Assembly (NCBI RefSeq): GCF_016919245.1 | Contig: NZ_JAFEJA010000001.1 | Coordinates: 3,258,001-3,322,000, forward strand | Length of the DNA: 64,000 nucleotides | From: Streptomyces zhihengii | GTDB taxonomy: Bacteria; Actinomycetota; Actinomycetes; Streptomycetales; Streptomycetaceae | Direction: 5' to 3' | Part shown: piece by piece, positions 1 through 9,219 of the stretch | How the letters are laid out: the number at the start of each line of letters is the position of its first letter | How positions within the stretch are numbered: position 1 is the stretch's first letter | Notes under the pieces: model-generated | Database searches by the model: none | What the model was told of the DNA's origin: nothing | Seen by the model: the letters and a program-made list of their open reading frames with translations, nothing else | Position numbers and translations under genes: made by a program

Positions 1-579
1 GACGGCGTCCGCCAGGGCGAGCGAGCCCGCCGCGGGCACCGGGAGTTCCCCGGCGCGCAGGGAGACGTTGATGCCCATGCCGAGGACGACCGCGTCCTCG
101 CCCGCGCGCTCGGCGAGGATGCCGCCGGTCTTGCGTTCCTCGCCACGGACGGTGACCAGCAGGTCGTTGGGCCATTTGAGGGACATGTCGGTGCCGGCGG
201 CCCGGGCGAGACCGGTGGCGGCGGCGACGCCGGCCAGCAGCGGCAGCCAGCCCCAGCGCTCGACGGGCACGCCCGCGCCGGGGCGCAGCAGCACCGAGAG
301 GAAGATCCCGGATCGCGCCGGCGCGATCCAGCTGCGGTCCAGGCGCCCCCGTCCCGCGGTCTGCTCCTCGGCGACCAGCACCGCGCCCTCGGGCAGCTCC
401 GCCGCCCGTGCGGCGAGGTCGGAGTTGGTCGATCCGGTCGAGGCGACCACGTCGAACGAGGTCCACAGCGAGCCGGGGACCAGCAGCCCCCGGCGGAGCG
501 CGGGGACGTTCAGGGGAGGTCGGTCGAGGTCGGACCAGCGGCTCGCGGGTGCGCCGTCAGGCGCATTGCCTTGCGTCAT
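1..579 (-). CDS. birA: Biotin--[acetyl-CoA-carboxylase] ligase, 3' end outside window
   Basis: The reverse strand is open from the ATG at 577-579 to the left edge, so the first 193 residues are visible and the C-terminus is cut off. The protein attaches biotin to the carrier lysine of acyl-CoA carboxylases in the cytoplasm. Family landmarks are visible: STGSTN around residue 50, the AEEQTAGRGR biotin/ATP-binding loop around residues 74-83, SLKWPNDLL and RKTGGILAE. There is no N-terminal helix-turn-helix, so it is the ligase-only (class I) form that does not repress transcription. It is divergent from pccB with about 140 bp between the starts, and its substrate, the AccA2 biotin carrier, is encoded about 6 kb away. 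The call is secure; only the full length is unknown. Confidence 0.95.
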   Translation of the reverse strand, partial: MTQGNAPDGAPASRWSDLDRPPLNVPALRRGLLVPGSLWTSFDVVASTGSTNSDLAARAAELPEGAVLVAEEQTAGRGRLDRSWIAPARSGIFLSVLLRPGAGVPVERWGWLPLLAGVAAATGLARAAGTDMSLKWPNDLLVTVRGEERKTGGILAERAGEDAVVLGMGINVSLRAGELPVPAAGSLALADAV

Positions 580-716
580 GCAACCCAGACTAGGTGTGGC
601 AAACGCCGCACTGCCGAACGGTATCCGCGCCGATACGCTACGAACCAGTAGCAACGGAACCGCTTCTTCCTTCCGTTACCGTCCGTCCCCGTGACCAGCC
701 AGGGAGCCGCATCCCG

Positions 717-2309
717 ATGTCCGAGCCGGAAGCCATCGACATCCACACCACCGCGGGCAAGATCGCGGATCTTCAGCGCCGTATCGACGAGGCGACGCAC
801 GCCGGCTCCGCGCGCGCGGTGGAAAAGCAGCACGCCAAAGGCAAGTTGACCGCCCGGGAGCGGATCGCCCTGCTGCTCGACGAGGACTCGTTCGTGGAGC
901 TCGACGAGTTCGCCCGGCACCGCTCCATCAGTTTCGGCCTGGAGAAGACCCGCCCCTACGGGGACGGCGTGGTCACCGGCTACGGCACCGTCGACGGCCG
1001 GCCGGTGGCGGTGTTCTCGCAGGACTTCACCGTCTTCGGCGGGGCGCTCGGCGAGGTGTACGGCCAGAAGATCATCAAGGTCATGGACTTCGCGCTGAAG
1101 ACCGGCTGCCCGGTCGTCGGCATCAACGACTCCGGCGGCGCCCGCATCCAGGAGGGTGTGAGCGCGCTCGGCATGTACGGCGAGATCTTCCGCCGCAACA
1201 CCCACGCCTCGGGTGTGATCCCGCAGATCTCGCTGGTCGTCGGCCCCTGCGCGGGCGGTGCGGTCTACTCGCCCGCGATCACCGACTTCACGGTGATGGT
1301 GGACCAGACCTCGCACATGTTCATCACCGGCCCGGACGTCATCAAGACCGTCACCGGCGAGGACGTCGGCTTCGAGGAGCTCGGCGGCGCCCGCACCCAC
1401 AACACCACCTCGGGTGTGGCGCACCACATGTCGGGCGACGAGAAGGACGCGATCGAGTACGTCAAGTCGCTGCTGTCGTACCTGCCGTCGAACAACCTCT
1501 CCGAGCCCCCGTCCTTCCCCGAGACCGCCGATGTGGCCGTCAGCGACGAGGACCGGGAGCTGGACACCCTCATCCCGGACTCGGCGAACCAGCCGTACGA
1601 CATCCGCACGGTCGTCGAGCACGTCCTGGACGAGGGCGAGTTCCTGGAGACCCAGGCGCTGTTCGCGCCGAACATCGTCACCGGCTTCGGCCGTGTCGAG
1701 GGCTTCCCGGTCGGCATCGTGGCCAACCAGCCGATGCAGTTCGCCGGCTGCCTGGACATCGACGCCTCCGAGAAGGCCGCCCGCTTCGTGCGCACCTGCG
1801 ACGCGTTCAACGTGCCGGTGCTGACCTTCGTCGACGTCCCCGGCTTCCTGCCGGGCGTGGACCAGGAGTACGGCGGCATCATCCGGCGCGGCGCGAAGCT
1901 GATCTACGCGTACGCCGAGGCGACCGTCCCGCTGATCACGGTGATCACCCGCAAGGCGTTCGGCGGCGCGTACGACGTCATGGGCTCCAAGCACCTGGGC
2001 GCCGACCTCAACCTGGCCTGGCCGACGGCGCAGATCGCGGTCATGGGCGCGCAGGGCGCGGTGAACATCCTGCACCGCCGCACCATCGCCGCCGCCGAGG
2101 GCGCCGAGGAGCAGGAGGCCACCCGGGCGCGGCTCATCCAGGAGTACGAGGACGCGCTGCTCAACCCGTACACGGCCGCCGAGCGCGGGTACATCGACGG
2201 GGTGATCATGCCCTCCGAGACGCGCGCCCAGATCGTGAAGGGTCTGCGGCAGCTCCGCACCAAGCGGGAGAGCCTGCCGCCCAAGAAGCACGGCAACATC
2301 CCCCTCTAG
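717..2309 (+). CDS. pccB: Propionyl/acyl-CoA carboxylase carboxyltransferase (beta) subunit
   Basis: The 530-residue product transfers the carboxyl group from carboxybiotin to propionyl-CoA (and possibly acetyl-CoA), making methylmalonyl-CoA for polyketides and odd-chain metabolism. The ATG at 717 follows an AGGGAG ribosome-binding site at 701-706; an open frame extends 41 codons upstream but lacks carboxylase-like sequence. Two crotonase-type domains are present. The oxyanion-hole glycines lie in the N-domain [11 protein letters not shown] and [13 protein letters not shown] motifs, and the C-domain has VDVPGFLPG and [14 protein letters not shown]. The length equals that usual for Streptomyces PccB. 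pccE follows after 24 bp, which gives the beta-epsilon pair typical of actinomycete acyl-CoA carboxylases. Substrate preference (propionyl versus acetyl) is inferred from the family, not read from the sequence. Confidence 0.95.
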   Translation: MSEPEAIDIHTTAGKIADLQRRIDEATHAGSARAVEKQHAKGKLTARERIALLLDEDSFVELDEFARHRSISFGLEKTRPYGDGVVTGYGTVDGRPVAVFSQDFTVFGGALGEVYGQKIIKVMDFALKTGCPVVGINDSGGARIQEGVSALGMYGEIFRRNTHASGVIPQISLVVGPCAGGAVYSPAITDFTVMVDQTSHMFITGPDVIKTVTGEDVGFEELGGARTHNTTSGVAHHMSGDEKDAIEYVKSLLSYLPSNNLSEPPSFPETADVAVSDEDRELDTLIPDSANQPYDIRTVVEHVLDEGEFLETQALFAPNIVTGFGRVEGFPVGIVANQPMQFAGCLDIDASEKAARFVRTCDAFNVPVLTFVDVPGFLPGVDQEYGGIIRRGAKLIYAYAEATVPLITVITRKAFGGAYDVMGSKHLGADLNLAWPTAQIAVMGAQGAVNILHRRTIAAAEGAEEQEATRARLIQEYEDALLNPYTAAERGYIDGVIMPSETRAQIVKGLRQLRTKRESLPPKKHGNIPL

Positions 2310-2333
2310 GACCCCTGCCAGGAGGCCGCCGAA

Positions 2334-2543
2334 ATGATCAAGGTCGTACGGGGCAACCCGACCCCCGAGGAGCTGGCCGCCGCCGTCGCGGTGGTGCAGG
2401 CGCGGGCCGCTGCGAGCGCGGCGGCCGCGGCCGGGACGAGCGACGCCGTGCCGGAGGGCTGGTCCGATCCCTCCCGCATCGCCCGCACCCGCAGGCCGAT
2501 GCCCGGCCCGCGGTCCTGGGTGCGCAGCTACTGGCCGTCGTAG
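2334..2543 (+). CDS. pccE: Acyl-CoA carboxylase epsilon subunit
   Basis: This 69-residue protein starts MIKVVRGNPTPEELAA. The VVRGNPTPEELAA segment is the hallmark of the small actinobacterial carboxylase epsilon subunit, which contacts the alpha chain and stimulates the holoenzyme. The N-terminal part fits the beta/alpha segment followed by an Ala-rich helix, and the C-terminus ends W-x-R-SYWPS. It starts 24 bp after pccB with GGAGG just upstream, so the two genes are almost certainly co-transcribed. A strong hairpin follows the stop. The identification rests on the motif and on position; no other function is likely. Confidence 0.92.
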   Translation: MIKVVRGNPTPEELAAAVAVVQARAAASAAAAAGTSDAVPEGWSDPSRIARTRRPMPGPRSWVRSYWPS

Positions 2544-2560
2544 GGCGTGACGGCACGGCG

Positions 2561-2591
2561 AAGGGCCGGGTCCCCCGCGGACCCGGCCCTT
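2561..2591 (+). terminator. Terminator hairpin after pccB-pccE
   Basis: A perfect 13-bp inverted repeat (2561-2573 with 2579-2591, five-nucleotide loop) begins 17 nt after the pccE stop. It has no T-tract, as usual for Streptomyces terminators. The next gene on this strand is far away, so it fits as the end of the operon. Confidence 0.75.
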
Positions 2592-2779
2592 CCGCGCGCC
2601 CGCGCCCGCTTGCGGCGCCGGGTGCGTGCCGGGCCGCCAGGCGCAGGCCGGGCGCGCCGGGGGCGCGTGCCGGGCCGCGGTGGCGCCTGTCGCCGGGGGC
2701 GTGTCTGCGCCCGTCGTGCGCCGAGCGCGTCGGGGGCGCGTCCCGCCGGGTCCGCGTGCGCCGTTCGCCTGCCGGGCGC

Positions 2780-3952
2780 TCACAGGACCGCGGCGACCTC
2801 CTCGGCCATGACCCGGTAGCCCTTGTCGTCGGGGTGGAGCAGGTCGCCGCTGTCGTAGGCGGGGTGGAGGCGCCGCGGGTCCACGGGGTCGGCGAGCGCC
2901 CGGTCGAGGTCGACGACGGCGTCGAACTCGCCCGAGGAGCGGATCCAGTCGTTGGTCTCGCGGGCGGCCCGGGAGGAGTGCGGCCCCCAGTGGTCGGAGC
3001 CGCCGAGCGGCAGCAGCGTGGCGCCCACGACCCGCAGCCCGCGCTCGTGCCCCGCGGCGATGAGCCGCCGGTACCCCGCGACGAGTTCCCCGGCCGTGAC
3101 GCGGGGCGCCGGGCGGTAGGTGGGCTCCTGCGGGGCCTCGGCGAAGCCGATGTCGTTGAGGCCTTCGAGGACGACGACGGTGGAGACGCCCGGCGCGGCG
3201 AGCACGTCGCGGGCGAAGCGGGCGGTGCCGCGCTCGCCGTACCAGGCCGAGTCGTTGAGCAGCAGGTTGCCGCCGATCCCCGCGTTGAGCACGGGCCGTC
3301 CGGTCAGTTCGGCGAGCGCGTCGGACCAGCGCCGGTCGGCGCCGTGGGTGGAGCCGAAGCCGTCGGTGATCGAGTCGCCGAACAGGACCACGCCGTCGTC
3401 GCGGCCGGCGTCGGTCTCCACCGCGCTCAGGTGGTACCAGGACGCGGTCCGCTCCCCGAAGGACTCGCCGCCGGGCGCGGTGAGCCGGTCGCCGGCGGCG
3501 CGCCAGGAGTCGGTCCACGCCTGGGCGTGGAAGGTGGCGGGGCCGGTGGTCCCGGCGAAGTGCAGGGAGACGGTCACGGCGTCGAGCGCCTCGGTCGCGA
3601 AGTCCACCGGGTCGCTGAGCAGTTCGCCGCGCGCGGGGACCGAAGCGCCGGGCCGGCCGCCGAAGGTGAGCGCCCGGACCGAGCCGGGCTCGACGGCCGC
3701 CCCGCCCGCCGGGCGCGCGACGGTGGCGCCGGTGAGCGGCAGGGGCGAGGTGCCGTACGCGTGGGAGAGGCGGACGCGCAGCCGGCCGCCGCCGGCGGTG
3801 AGGCGGACGACCTGGCGCACGGTCTGCGCGGAGAAGCCCTCCTGGGACCAGTTGGGGGTGAAGCCGGTGCTGGGCGCCTGGGGAGAGGCGGCCCAGGCCG
3901 CGGTCCAGGCACGGGAGACGGATCGCATGGGCATCGGGGACAGGGACGACAT
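2780..3952 (-). CDS. SGNH/GDSL-type esterase or lipase
   Basis: A 390-residue hydrolase. The SGNH blocks are in order in the C-terminal half: the nucleophile motif VVLFGDSITDG, the oxyanion glycine in GIGGN, the asparagine in EGLNDIG, and the catalytic Asp/His in LLHPDDKGY near the C-terminus. The first ~170 residues form a beta-rich domain typical of the longer GDSL proteins. I chose the ATG at 3952 because AAGGGG lies 6 nt upstream; an earlier ATG at 3973 has no ribosome-binding site and almost touches the inverted repeat at 3976. No signal peptide is evident, so it may be cytoplasmic or exported by another route. It is divergent from a TetR regulator and shares a palindromic intergenic region with it, so TetR control is likely. 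The substrate is unknown. Confidence 0.85.
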   Translation of the reverse strand: MSSLSPMPMRSVSRAWTAAWAASPQAPSTGFTPNWSQEGFSAQTVRQVVRLTAGGGRLRVRLSHAYGTSPLPLTGATVARPAGGAAVEPGSVRALTFGGRPGASVPARGELLSDPVDFATEALDAVTVSLHFAGTTGPATFHAQAWTDSWRAAGDRLTAPGGESFGERTASWYHLSAVETDAGRDDGVVLFGDSITDGFGSTHGADRRWSDALAELTGRPVLNAGIGGNLLLNDSAWYGERGTARFARDVLAAPGVSTVVVLEGLNDIGFAEAPQEPTYRPAPRVTAGELVAGYRRLIAAGHERGLRVVGATLLPLGGSDHWGPHSSRAARETNDWIRSSGEFDAVVDLDRALADPVDPRRLHPAYDSGDLLHPDDKGYRVMAEEVAAVL

Positions 3953-3975
3953 GCGGGACCCCTTAATGGGCATCG

Positions 3976-4030
3976 AGTTCCATTAGGATGACGAGGAGAC
4001 CGTAGCACCGTCAGCCCTCCTAATGGAACT
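3976..4030. promoter_or_regulatory. Inverted-repeat operator between esterase and TetR genes
   Basis: AGTTCCATTAGGA (3976-3988) and TCCTAATGGAACT (4018-4030) are exact reverse complements separated by 29 bp, in the 88-bp divergent intergenic region. A weaker TTAATGG copy sits at 3963-3969. One arm abuts the likely TTG start of the tetR gene. The layout suggests a binding site for the adjacent TetR protein that controls both genes. The binding itself is an inference. Confidence 0.65.
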
Positions 4031-4040
4031 GGAGTCCCGT

Positions 4041-4664
4041 TTGAACGCCGTACCCGGTACCGTCCGCCCCGGCGGCCGCACCGCCAAGGTCCGCGCCGCC
4101 GTCCTGGAGGCCACCCGGAACGCCCTGGTGGACGACGGCTTCCACGCCCTGAACCTCGACCGGATCGCCGCCGCCGCCGACGTCGGCAAGACCACCGTCT
4201 ACCGGCGCTGGGGCTCGGCCACCGGGCTCGTCGCCGACCTGCTCCGGGACATGGCCGAGCAGTCGCTGCCCGCCGCCGACACCGGATCGCTCGAAGGCGA
4301 CCTGCGCGCCAACGCCCGCCTCGTCCTCGACACGCTCACCGACCCGCGCATGGGCCCGGTGTTCGCCGCGGTGATCGCGGCGGCGGCCTGCGACGAGGAG
4401 TGCGCCGAAGCCCTGCGCGGCTTCTACGCGACCCGCCTGGAGACCTGGGCCGCGGTGGCCGAACGCGGCTTGGCCCGCGGCGAGATCCCCGCCGGGACCG
4501 ACCCGGTGGAGGTCCTGCGCGCCGTCTCCGCGCCGCTCTACTACCGGTTCGCCGTCAGCCGCGAACCGCTCTCGCCCCCCGACGCCGACCGCGCCGCGGC
4601 AGCGGCCCTCGCGGCCGCCCGGGCCGGCGCCCTGCGGTCGCAGGCACCGGACGCCGCGGGCTGA
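4041..4664 (+). CDS. TetR-family transcriptional regulator
   Basis: The product is about 207 residues. The N-terminal helix-turn-helix is recognisable in the segment from [14 protein letters not shown] through [21 protein letters not shown], followed by an all-helical ligand-binding domain of the TetR_C type. I prefer the TTG at 4041 because GGAG lies at 4031-4034; the in-frame ATG at 4023 lies inside the right arm of the inverted repeat and has no ribosome-binding site. It probably represses itself and the divergent GDSL esterase. The ligand is unknown; a lipid or ester substrate of the esterase is only a guess. Confidence 0.88.
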   Translation: MNAVPGTVRPGGRTAKVRAAVLEATRNALVDDGFHALNLDRIAAAADVGKTTVYRRWGSATGLVADLLRDMAEQSLPAADTGSLEGDLRANARLVLDTLTDPRMGPVFAAVIAAAACDEECAEALRGFYATRLETWAAVAERGLARGEIPAGTDPVEVLRAVSAPLYYRFAVSREPLSPPDADRAAAAALAAARAGALRSQAPDAAG

Positions 4665-4732
4665 TCCCGCCCCGGCCGGACCCCGGCTCCGGGGCCCCGG
4701 GAAGTACCCGAGGACGAGGCGGAGGCCAGGGT

Positions 4733-4748
4733 TGAGTACGCATACTCA
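4733..4748. promoter_or_regulatory. Near-perfect 16-bp palindrome upstream of small membrane peptide
   Basis: TGAGTACGCATACTCA reads the same on both strands except for one central pair. It ends 35 bp before the ATG of the 42-residue peptide gene. The CATACT half resembles a -10 element, so it may be an operator overlapping a promoter. Function is inferred from symmetry and position only. Confidence 0.4.
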
Positions 4749-4783
4749 GGCGTCACGGACCCGGCGCCAGCAGGATCGAAGGC

Positions 4784-4912
4784 ATGCTGTGGTCCGATCC
4801 CGAGAACGAACCCCCGAAGGAACTGCGGGACATGCAGGCGATGCTGCGCCGCGCCGGTCTGCTGCTGGCGCTGGCCATGCTCGTGGCGATGCTCTCCGCC
4901 GGCCTGCGCTGA
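4784..4912 (+). CDS. Small single-span membrane peptide, 42 aa
   Basis: A short frame from ATG 4784 to TGA 4910-4912, preceded by AGGA. The first ~20 residues are charged ([20 protein letters not shown]) and the rest is one hydrophobic span ([17 protein letters not shown]), so the topology should be N-in with a short C-terminal tail. A peptide of this size and layout is, as I recall, conserved at this locus in Streptomyces next to maf and is sometimes annotated as a morphogenic membrane protein; I cannot confirm that name from sequence. Support for coding comes from GC-rich third positions, the ribosome-binding site, and a palindromic promoter-like element just upstream. Confidence 0.65.
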   Translation: MLWSDPENEPPKELRDMQAMLRRAGLLLALAMLVAMLSAGLR

Positions 4913-4974
4913 CCCGCGCCCGCCCCGGCCGCCGCCCCGGGGCCGGCTCCGGGGGCCCGCCTACGATGGCCCCC

Positions 4975-5583
4975 ATGACCCTCACGCCCCGCCGCCGGCT
5001 CGTGCTCGCCTCCGCCTCGCCCGCGCGGCTGAACCTGCTCAAGCAGGCCGGACTCGACCCGCACGTCATCGTCAGCGGAGTCGACGAGGACGCGCTGTCC
5101 GCGCCCACCCCCGCCGAACTGGCGCTCGTGCTCGCCGAGGCGAAGGCCGCGGCCGTCGCCGCCCGCGAGGAGGCCGCCGGGTCGCTGCTCATCGGCTGCG
5201 ACTCCGTCCTCGAACTCGACGGCCAGGCCCTCGGCAAGCCCGCCGACGCCGAGGAGGCCACGGCGCGCTGGAAGGCGATGCGCGGCAGGGCGGGCGTCCT
5301 GCAGACGGGCCACTGCGTGATCGACACCGCGACCGGCCGCCGCGCCTCGGCCACCGCCTCCACCACCGTCCGCTTCGGCGAGCCGTCGGACGCCGAGGTT
5401 TCGGCCTACGTGGCCAGCGGCGAACCGCTGCACGTGGCGGGCGCGTTCACCCTCGACGGGCTCTCCGCTCCGTTCGTCGACGGCATCGACGGCGACCCCG
5501 GCAACGTCATCGGCCTGTCGCTGCCGCTGCTGCGCAGGCTCCTCGCCGAACTGGGGATCGAGATCACCGACCTCTGGGTCTGA
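4975..5583 (+). CDS. maf: Maf-family nucleoside triphosphate pyrophosphatase
   Basis: A ~202-residue Maf protein, which hydrolyses dTTP/UTP or modified nucleotides to monophosphates and is linked to septum control. The N-terminal [20 protein letters not shown] carries the S-x-S-x-R-x-x-L-L signature. [10 protein letters not shown], with the catalytic Asp, follows mid-protein. The C-terminal half has the ETGxP-like region and PLxxG folding residues. The ATG at 4975 is used here; an in-frame ATG at 4966 would add three residues, and neither has a convincing ribosome-binding site. The gene stands between the small membrane peptide and a convergent membrane-protein gene. Confidence 0.9.
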   Translation: MTLTPRRRLVLASASPARLNLLKQAGLDPHVIVSGVDEDALSAPTPAELALVLAEAKAAAVAAREEAAGSLLIGCDSVLELDGQALGKPADAEEATARWKAMRGRAGVLQTGHCVIDTATGRRASATASTTVRFGEPSDAEVSAYVASGEPLHVAGAFTLDGLSAPFVDGIDGDPGNVIGLSLPLLRRLLAELGIEITDLWV

Positions 5584-5613
5584 GGCGTCCCGCACCCCGG
5601 GGCCCGCGGTGCC

Positions 5614-6102
5614 TCAGGCGGCCGCGGGCTCGGCCCCCGCCGCCGGCGCGTCCGGACCGGACGGGCCCGCCGGGCGCGCCTTCTGGCGCGGCTGCTTCCC
5701 GTAGGCGACGAGCGGCAGGACGATCAGCGCCAACACCACCATCATGAACGTGAACGCGGGCCAGCCGACCAGACCCACCGTCAGGGCGCCCAGCACCCCG
5801 TGGAGCACGGCGCAGGAGATGAGCGCGATCCGGGCGAAGCGGCCGGGCGCCCGGTCGCGTACGCCGGCGAGCAGCAGCAGCACCGAGCACAGCAGGAGGA
5901 AGAGCCCTCCGCCGATGCCCAGGCCCCAGGTGCCGCCGGCCATCACATCCGTGTCGAGCCCGTCCAGGGACATGTTCTGCCCCTGGACGAACCTCGCCAT
6001 GATGCCGTTGAGCACGACGATGCCCGCGGCCTCCACCAGCAGGACAAGCGCAGCCACCACGGCCACCGGTCTGCGCACCACGGCGCCCCCAACCCTCGTC
6101 AA
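5614..6102 (-). CDS. Four-span integral membrane protein, function unknown
   Basis: A 162-residue protein with four hydrophobic segments, at about residues 12-32, 58-80, 90-110 and 115-132. It has a short basic N-terminus and a Pro/Ala/Gly-rich cytoplasmic-looking tail. I recognise no catalytic motif. It is convergent with maf, 30 bp away, and divergent from accA2. The DNA immediately upstream of its start carries an AGTACGTAC sequence also found upstream of lpdA (11835-11844). Homologues at this place are, as I recall, conserved in Streptomyces but uncharacterised. Confidence 0.75.
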   Translation of the reverse strand: MTRVGGAVVRRPVAVVAALVLLVEAAGIVVLNGIMARFVQGQNMSLDGLDTDVMAGGTWGLGIGGGLFLLLCSVLLLLAGVRDRAPGRFARIALISCAVLHGVLGALTVGLVGWPAFTFMMVVLALIVLPLVAYGKQPRQKARPAGPSGPDAPAAGAEPAAA

Positions 6103-6436
6103 CCGGAAGTACGTACGACAGCCCGCACGCTACTGACCGGTAAACGCGGGGACAAGAGATGCGGCACACCCGGCCACGACTCAAAGAATCATTGGTCCAT
6201 TCGTAGGGACTCCACAAAGAAACCTGTTCGGCCGATGACCTCTTGAACAGAGACCTTGACCACACAGGGCGGCTACTGTGCGAGGGAGGAACCCGTCGTA
6301 CCTTGGTGCGACAAGGGATTTCGCGGGTCAGCGAGCCTCGAATCACGCTCCGTGTGGGCAAGCTCACCAATGGGGACGGGTCGAAAGGCCGTGTCGGCAG
6401 TCCCTAAACTCAGCTTGTTTCAAGGAGGGAGCCATC
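6103..6436. promoter_or_regulatory. Long leader/promoter region upstream of accA2
   Basis: This stretch of 334 bp has no convincing gene and is locally AT-richer than its surroundings (for example 6175-6215). TTGACC at 6256 and TACTGT at 6274 look promoter-like, but their 12-bp spacing is too short for a standard sigma-70 promoter. TAAACT at 6405-6410 is another candidate -10. A strong AAGGAGG ribosome-binding site lies at 6422-6428. I could not fold a recognisable riboswitch by eye. Confidence 0.35.
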
Positions 6437-8188
6437 GTGCGCAAGGTGCTCATCGCCAACCGTGGCGAAATCGCTGTCCGCGTCGCCCGTGCCTGCCGTG
6501 ACGCCGGGATCGCCAGCGTAGCCGTCTACGCCGACCCGGACCGGGACGCTCTGCACGTCCGGGCGGCCGACGAAGCGTTCGCCCTGGGCGGTGACACCCC
6601 GGCCGCCAGCTATCTGGACATGGCCAAGGTGCTGCAGGCCGCAGCCGATTCGGGAGCGGACGCCGTCCACCCCGGCTACGGCTTCCTGTCCGAGAACGCC
6701 GAGTTCGCCCAGGCCGTCCTCGACGCCGGGCTGACCTGGATCGGACCGCCCCCGCAGGCCATCCGCGACCTGGGCGACAAGGTGGCGGCCCGCCACATCG
6801 CCCAGCGCGCCGGCGCCCCGCTGGTCGCGGGCACTCCCGACCCGGTGTCGGGCGCCGACGAGGTCGTCGCCTTCGCCCAGGAGCACGGCCTGCCCATCGC
6901 GATCAAGGCCGCCTTCGGCGGCGGCGGCCGCGGTCTGAAGGTCGCCCGCACCCTGGAAGAGGTGCCGGAGCTGTACGACTCGGCCGTCCGCGAGGCGGTC
7001 GCCGCCTTCGGCCGGGGCGAGTGCTTCGTGGAGCGCTACCTCGACAAGCCGCGCCACGTCGAGACCCAGTGCCTCGCCGACCGGCACGGCAACGTGGTCG
7101 TCGTCTCCACCCGTGACTGCTCCCTCCAGCGCCGCCACCAGAAGCTGGTCGAGGAGGCCCCGGCCCCGTTCCTGACGGCCGAGCAGAACGCCGAGCTCTA
7201 CCGCGCCTCCAAGGCGATCCTGAAGGAGGCCGGCTACGTCGGCGCCGGCACGGTCGAGTTCCTGGTCGCCGCGGACGGCACGATCTCCTTCCTGGAGGTC
7301 AACACCCGCCTCCAGGTGGAGCACCCGGTCACCGAGGAGGTCACCGGCCTCGACCTGGTGCGCGAGATGTTCCGCATCGCCGACGGCGAGGAGCTGGGGT
7401 ACGACGACCCCGCCGTGCGCGGCCACTCCTTCGAGTTCCGTATCAACGGCGAGGACCCGGGCCGCAATTTCCTGCCCGCGCCCGGCACCGTCACCACCTT
7501 CCGTCCGCCGACCGGCCCGGGTGTCCGCCTGGACGCGGGCGTCGAGTCCGGCTCGGTCATCGGCCCGGCGTGGGACTCGCTGCTCGCCAAGCTGATCGTC
7601 ACCGGCGCCACCCGCGAGCAGGCGCTCCAGCGCGCCGCCCGCGCGCTCGCCGAGTTCGAGGTCGAGGGCATGGCCACGGCCATCCCGTTCCACCGCGCGG
7701 TCGTGGCGGACCCGGACTTCACCGCCGACCCGTTCCGGGTGCACACCCGCTGGATCGAGACCGAGTTCGTCAACGAGATCAAGCCCTTCACCGTCCCCGG
7801 TGAGGCGGACGAGGACGAGTCCGGCCGCGAGACCATCGTGGTCGAGGTCGGCGGCAAGCGCCTGGAGGTCTCCCTCCCCTCGTCGCTCGGCATGACGCTC
7901 GCCCGCACCGGCCTCGCCGCCGGCGCGAAGCCCAAGCGCCGGGCCGCGAAGAAGTCCTCCTCCGCCGCCTCCGGCGACACCCTCGCCTCCCCGATGCAGG
8001 GCACCATCGTGAAGGTGGCCGTCGAGGAGGGCCAGGAGGTCAAGGAGGGCGACCTGATCGTCGTCCTGGAGGCCATGAAGATGGAGCAGCCGCTGAACGC
8101 GCACCGCTCCGGCACCGTCAAGGGCCTCGCCGCCGAGGTCGGCGCGTCCCTGACGTCGGGCGCGACGATCTGCGAGATCAAGGACTGA
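6437..8188 (+). CDS. accA2: Acetyl/propionyl-CoA carboxylase alpha chain (biotin carboxylase + biotin carrier)
   Basis: The 583-residue protein carries both the biotin carboxylase and the biotinylated carrier domain. It starts at GTG 6437, nine bases after AAGGAGG. Biotin carboxylase landmarks are present in order: [25 protein letters not shown], the glycine-rich ATP loop [12 protein letters not shown], the [10 protein letters not shown] segment, [16 protein letters not shown] (metal and catalytic residues) and FRINGEDP. After an alkaline Lys-rich linker near residue 500 comes the BCCP domain with EAMKMEQ, whose central Lys is the biotin acceptor. It pairs with PccB/PccE and other carboxyltransferases and is modified by the BirA ligase encoded at the left edge. 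The open frame extends 53 codons upstream, but that part is not family-like. Confidence 0.95.
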   Translation: MRKVLIANRGEIAVRVARACRDAGIASVAVYADPDRDALHVRAADEAFALGGDTPAASYLDMAKVLQAAADSGADAVHPGYGFLSENAEFAQAVLDAGLTWIGPPPQAIRDLGDKVAARHIAQRAGAPLVAGTPDPVSGADEVVAFAQEHGLPIAIKAAFGGGGRGLKVARTLEEVPELYDSAVREAVAAFGRGECFVERYLDKPRHVETQCLADRHGNVVVVSTRDCSLQRRHQKLVEEAPAPFLTAEQNAELYRASKAILKEAGYVGAGTVEFLVAADGTISFLEVNTRLQVEHPVTEEVTGLDLVREMFRIADGEELGYDDPAVRGHSFEFRINGEDPGRNFLPAPGTVTTFRPPTGPGVRLDAGVESGSVIGPAWDSLLAKLIVTGATREQALQRAARALAEFEVEGMATAIPFHRAVVADPDFTADPFRVHTRWIETEFVNEIKPFTVPGEADEDESGRETIVVEVGGKRLEVSLPSSLGMTLARTGLAAGAKPKRRAAKKSSSAASGDTLASPMQGTIVKVAVEEGQEVKEGDLIVVLEAMKMEQPLNAHRSGTVKGLAAEVGASLTSGATICEIKD

Positions 8189-8209
8189 CCCGCCCTCCCG
8201 CCGTACGTC

Positions 8210-8244
8210 GCAGGGCCCCCGGTGCCACGCACCGGGGGCCCTGC
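8210..8244 (+). terminator. Terminator hairpin after accA2
   Basis: A perfect 16-bp stem (8210-8225 with 8229-8244) and a three-base loop start 21 nt after the accA2 stop. No T-run follows, which is normal in this genus. Confidence 0.8.
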
Positions 8245-8402
8245 GCCGTCCCCGGCGGCCGCGCGGGGCCTCTGTCCGGGATCGCTTCCGGCTCCGCGCC
8301 CCGCCCGCGCGCGGCCTCCCTTCCGGACCGGGGCGGATCGGCGGAAGGCCCCGGGGGCGGCCGCCCGGCGGGCGACGCGGCGGGGTGCGGCATCCTTGAC
8401 GT

Positions 8403-8984
8403 GTGACGGAGACCAGGCCGAAGCGCGCCGACGCGCGGCGCAACTACGAGCGACTGCTCACCGAGGCGCGTGCCGTGTTCGCGGCACGCGGCACCGACGC
8501 GTCGCTGGAGGAGATCGCGCGCCGCTCGGGGGTGGGCATCGGCACCCTGTACCGCCACTTCCCGAGCCGCCACGCGATGATGAGCGCCGTGTTCCAGGAG
8601 GCGCTCGCCGAACTGCTGGAGCGCTCGCGCGAACTCGCGGAGGCCGAGCAGCCCTGCGCCGCGCTGGTCGGCTGGCTGCGGGCGGTCGTCGCCCACGCCG
8701 GCGAGTACCGGGGGCTGGCCACGGCCCTCATGTCCGGTACGGCCGACGACAGTTCCGCGATGGCGTCCTGCAGCATCCCGCTCCGCGAGGCCGGCGAGGG
8801 CCTGCTCCGGCGCGCGCAGGAGAGCGGCGCCGTGCGGTCCGACGTGTCCATCGGCGACCTGATGCAGCTCACCAACGCCATCGCCCTGGCCACCGAACAG
8901 ACCCCCGGCGACAGGGAGTTGCCGGACCGGCTGCTCGCGCTCACCCTGCGGGGGCTGCGGGCGGACGGTCCGCCCGCGGCCTGA
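8403..8984 (+). CDS. TetR-family transcriptional regulator
   Basis: A 193-residue regulator. The N-terminus has a clear TetR helix-turn-helix: YERLLTEARAVFAARGTDASLEEIARRSGVGIGTLYRHFPSR. The C-terminal helical domain ends in a section typical of TetR proteins with an SCO1712-like/TetR_C_33 fold. The GTG at 8403 is the first start in frame; the GTG at 8401 is out of frame. It stands alone after the accA2 terminator, and no nearby gene indicates its target. No inverted repeat is evident directly upstream. The regulon is unknown. Confidence 0.88.
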   Translation: MTETRPKRADARRNYERLLTEARAVFAARGTDASLEEIARRSGVGIGTLYRHFPSRHAMMSAVFQEALAELLERSRELAEAEQPCAALVGWLRAVVAHAGEYRGLATALMSGTADDSSAMASCSIPLREAGEGLLRRAQESGAVRSDVSIGDLMQLTNAIALATEQTPGDRELPDRLLALTLRGLRADGPPAA

Positions 8985-9219
8985 CGCGCCGGCCCGGACG
9001 GCCCCAGCCGCACACGAGCGCCCTGTCCGGCCCGTTGGAACCCGGGCGGCCCGGCCCGTGCGGAGGCCATCGCGCCGCGCGCGATGCAGCGACAACCGGC
9101 CGAAGCCAGCCCCAGAGGGGCGCATCCACCGGCGGACCGCCCACGCCCCGGCCCGGCGAAAGCCTCCGAGCCACGGGGTCGCACCCGCGCGCGGAGCCGG
9201 CCACTACCGCGGAGCGGGC

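Noticed and set aside
576..3518. A 980-codon open frame on the minus strand overlapping pccB and the GDSL gene.
   Set aside because: It runs antisense through pccB and the esterase with no recognisable domains; it is a by-product of GC-rich codon usage. The 3' part is only a shadow of the real esterase frame.
6103..6436. Riboswitch or T-box upstream of accA2.
   Set aside because: No conserved riboswitch core could be recognised by eye; the region was kept as an unassigned leader.
6410..8443. A 677-codon minus-strand frame opposite accA2.
   Set aside because: Accidental opening antisense to a well-conserved gene; no domains, Arg/Gly-rich composition.
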